DNA of 5,194 nucleotides, taken from Campylobacteraceae bacterium (GTDB taxonomy: Bacteria > Campylobacterota > Campylobacteria > Campylobacterales > Sulfurovaceae). Positions within the stretch are counted from its first letter, which is position 1; every line of letters starts with the position of its first letter. Positions 4,977 to 5,194 of this stretch are shown here, piece after piece. The position numbers were made by a program, and so were the translations under genes. The notes beneath the pieces were generated by a model, which saw only the letters and a program-made list of their open reading frames with translations, made no database searches and was not told the DNA's origin. The stretch is from NCBI GenBank assembly GCA_027030605.1, contig JALVEV010000027.1:1-5194 (forward strand), written 5' to 3'.

Positions 4977-5194
4977 TTATGCTCCTACTATTTTATAATT
5001 TTTCATGACTTTTTCGATTTTTTTCATGTTTTCTGATGATGGTTGAACCAGTGGTAATCGGTACTCTAAAGTATCAATAAGACCTGCAATATACATAGCA
5101 GCTTTAATTGGAATAGGATTACTCTCACAGAAGATTACCTTATTAATGTCGTAAAGTTTATCATTAATAGCTTTTGATGCCTTGAAATCACCCT
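4977..5194 (-). CDS. dapA: 4-hydroxy-tetrahydrodipicolinate synthase, C-terminal part
   Basis: Only the last 71 codons plus stop are in the window. The segment ESNPIPIKAAMYIAGLI followed by EYRLPLVQPS is the characteristic C-terminal region of DapA, which condenses pyruvate with aspartate semialdehyde in the first committed step to diaminopimelate and lysine. The usual DapA is about 290-300 residues, so roughly three quarters, including the catalytic Schiff-base lysine, lies beyond base 5194. Other members of the aldolase family share this fold, but the NPIP-K pattern and the LPLV ending favour DapA. The stop codon TAA at 4977-4979 is directly followed by the ATG of the FabL-type gene, so dapA heads the block or is an upstream part of it. 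The AGGAG serving the next gene is inside its last codons. Confidence 0.88.
   Translation of the reverse strand, partial: GDFKASKAINDKLYDINKVIFCESNPIPIKAAMYIAGLIDTLEYRLPLVQPSSENMKKIEKVMKNYKIVGA

Overview
The window is AT-rich and tightly packed, and it reads like the chromosome of a Campylobacterota (epsilonproteobacterial) organism, probably a free-living Sulfurimonas/Sulfurovum-type relative. That placement is inferred from protein flavour, base composition and gene order (dapA, FabL-type reductase, pgsA, rseP); no marker gene is present to prove it. Six genes lie on the minus strand in two blocks, and one gene lies on the plus strand between the blocks.

Right block, transcribed right to left: the 3' end of dapA (lysine/peptidoglycan precursor synthesis), then directly abutting it a FabL-type enoyl-ACP reductase, then pgsA (phosphatidylglycerophosphate synthase). 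The two genes with membrane-lipid roles are separated by about 100 bases. Eighty of these bases form a symmetrical repeat of two inverted 25-bp units, each with a GTAG head and a perfect 9-bp hairpin, which fits a REP doublet (REPIN/BIME). This repeat makes the longest pgsA reading frame misleading: the real start is at 4092, behind a good ribosome binding site, not at 4182 inside the repeat.

Middle: a plus-strand gene (2448-3512, GTG start) encodes a 354-residue acidic coiled-coil protein with two membrane helices and no recognised family. It converges on pgsA, with a hairpin between them that overlaps the pgsA stop, and diverges from rseP across a 142-bp region holding a candidate promoter for each direction. 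It splits what would otherwise be one pgsA-rseP run.

Left block, transcribed right to left from the divergent region: rseP (site-2 intramembrane metalloprotease, single-PDZ form), yggS (PLP homeostasis protein), and the 5' part of a FIST-domain sensory protein that leaves the window at base 1. The gaps are 9 bases each. The yggS Shine-Dalgarno overlaps the rseP stop, and the FIST gene's Shine-Dalgarno begins right after the yggS stop, so the three look co-transcribed and translationally coupled. No tRNA, rRNA, CRISPR array, insertion sequence or transposase gene was seen. No gene-free stretch exceeds 300 bases.
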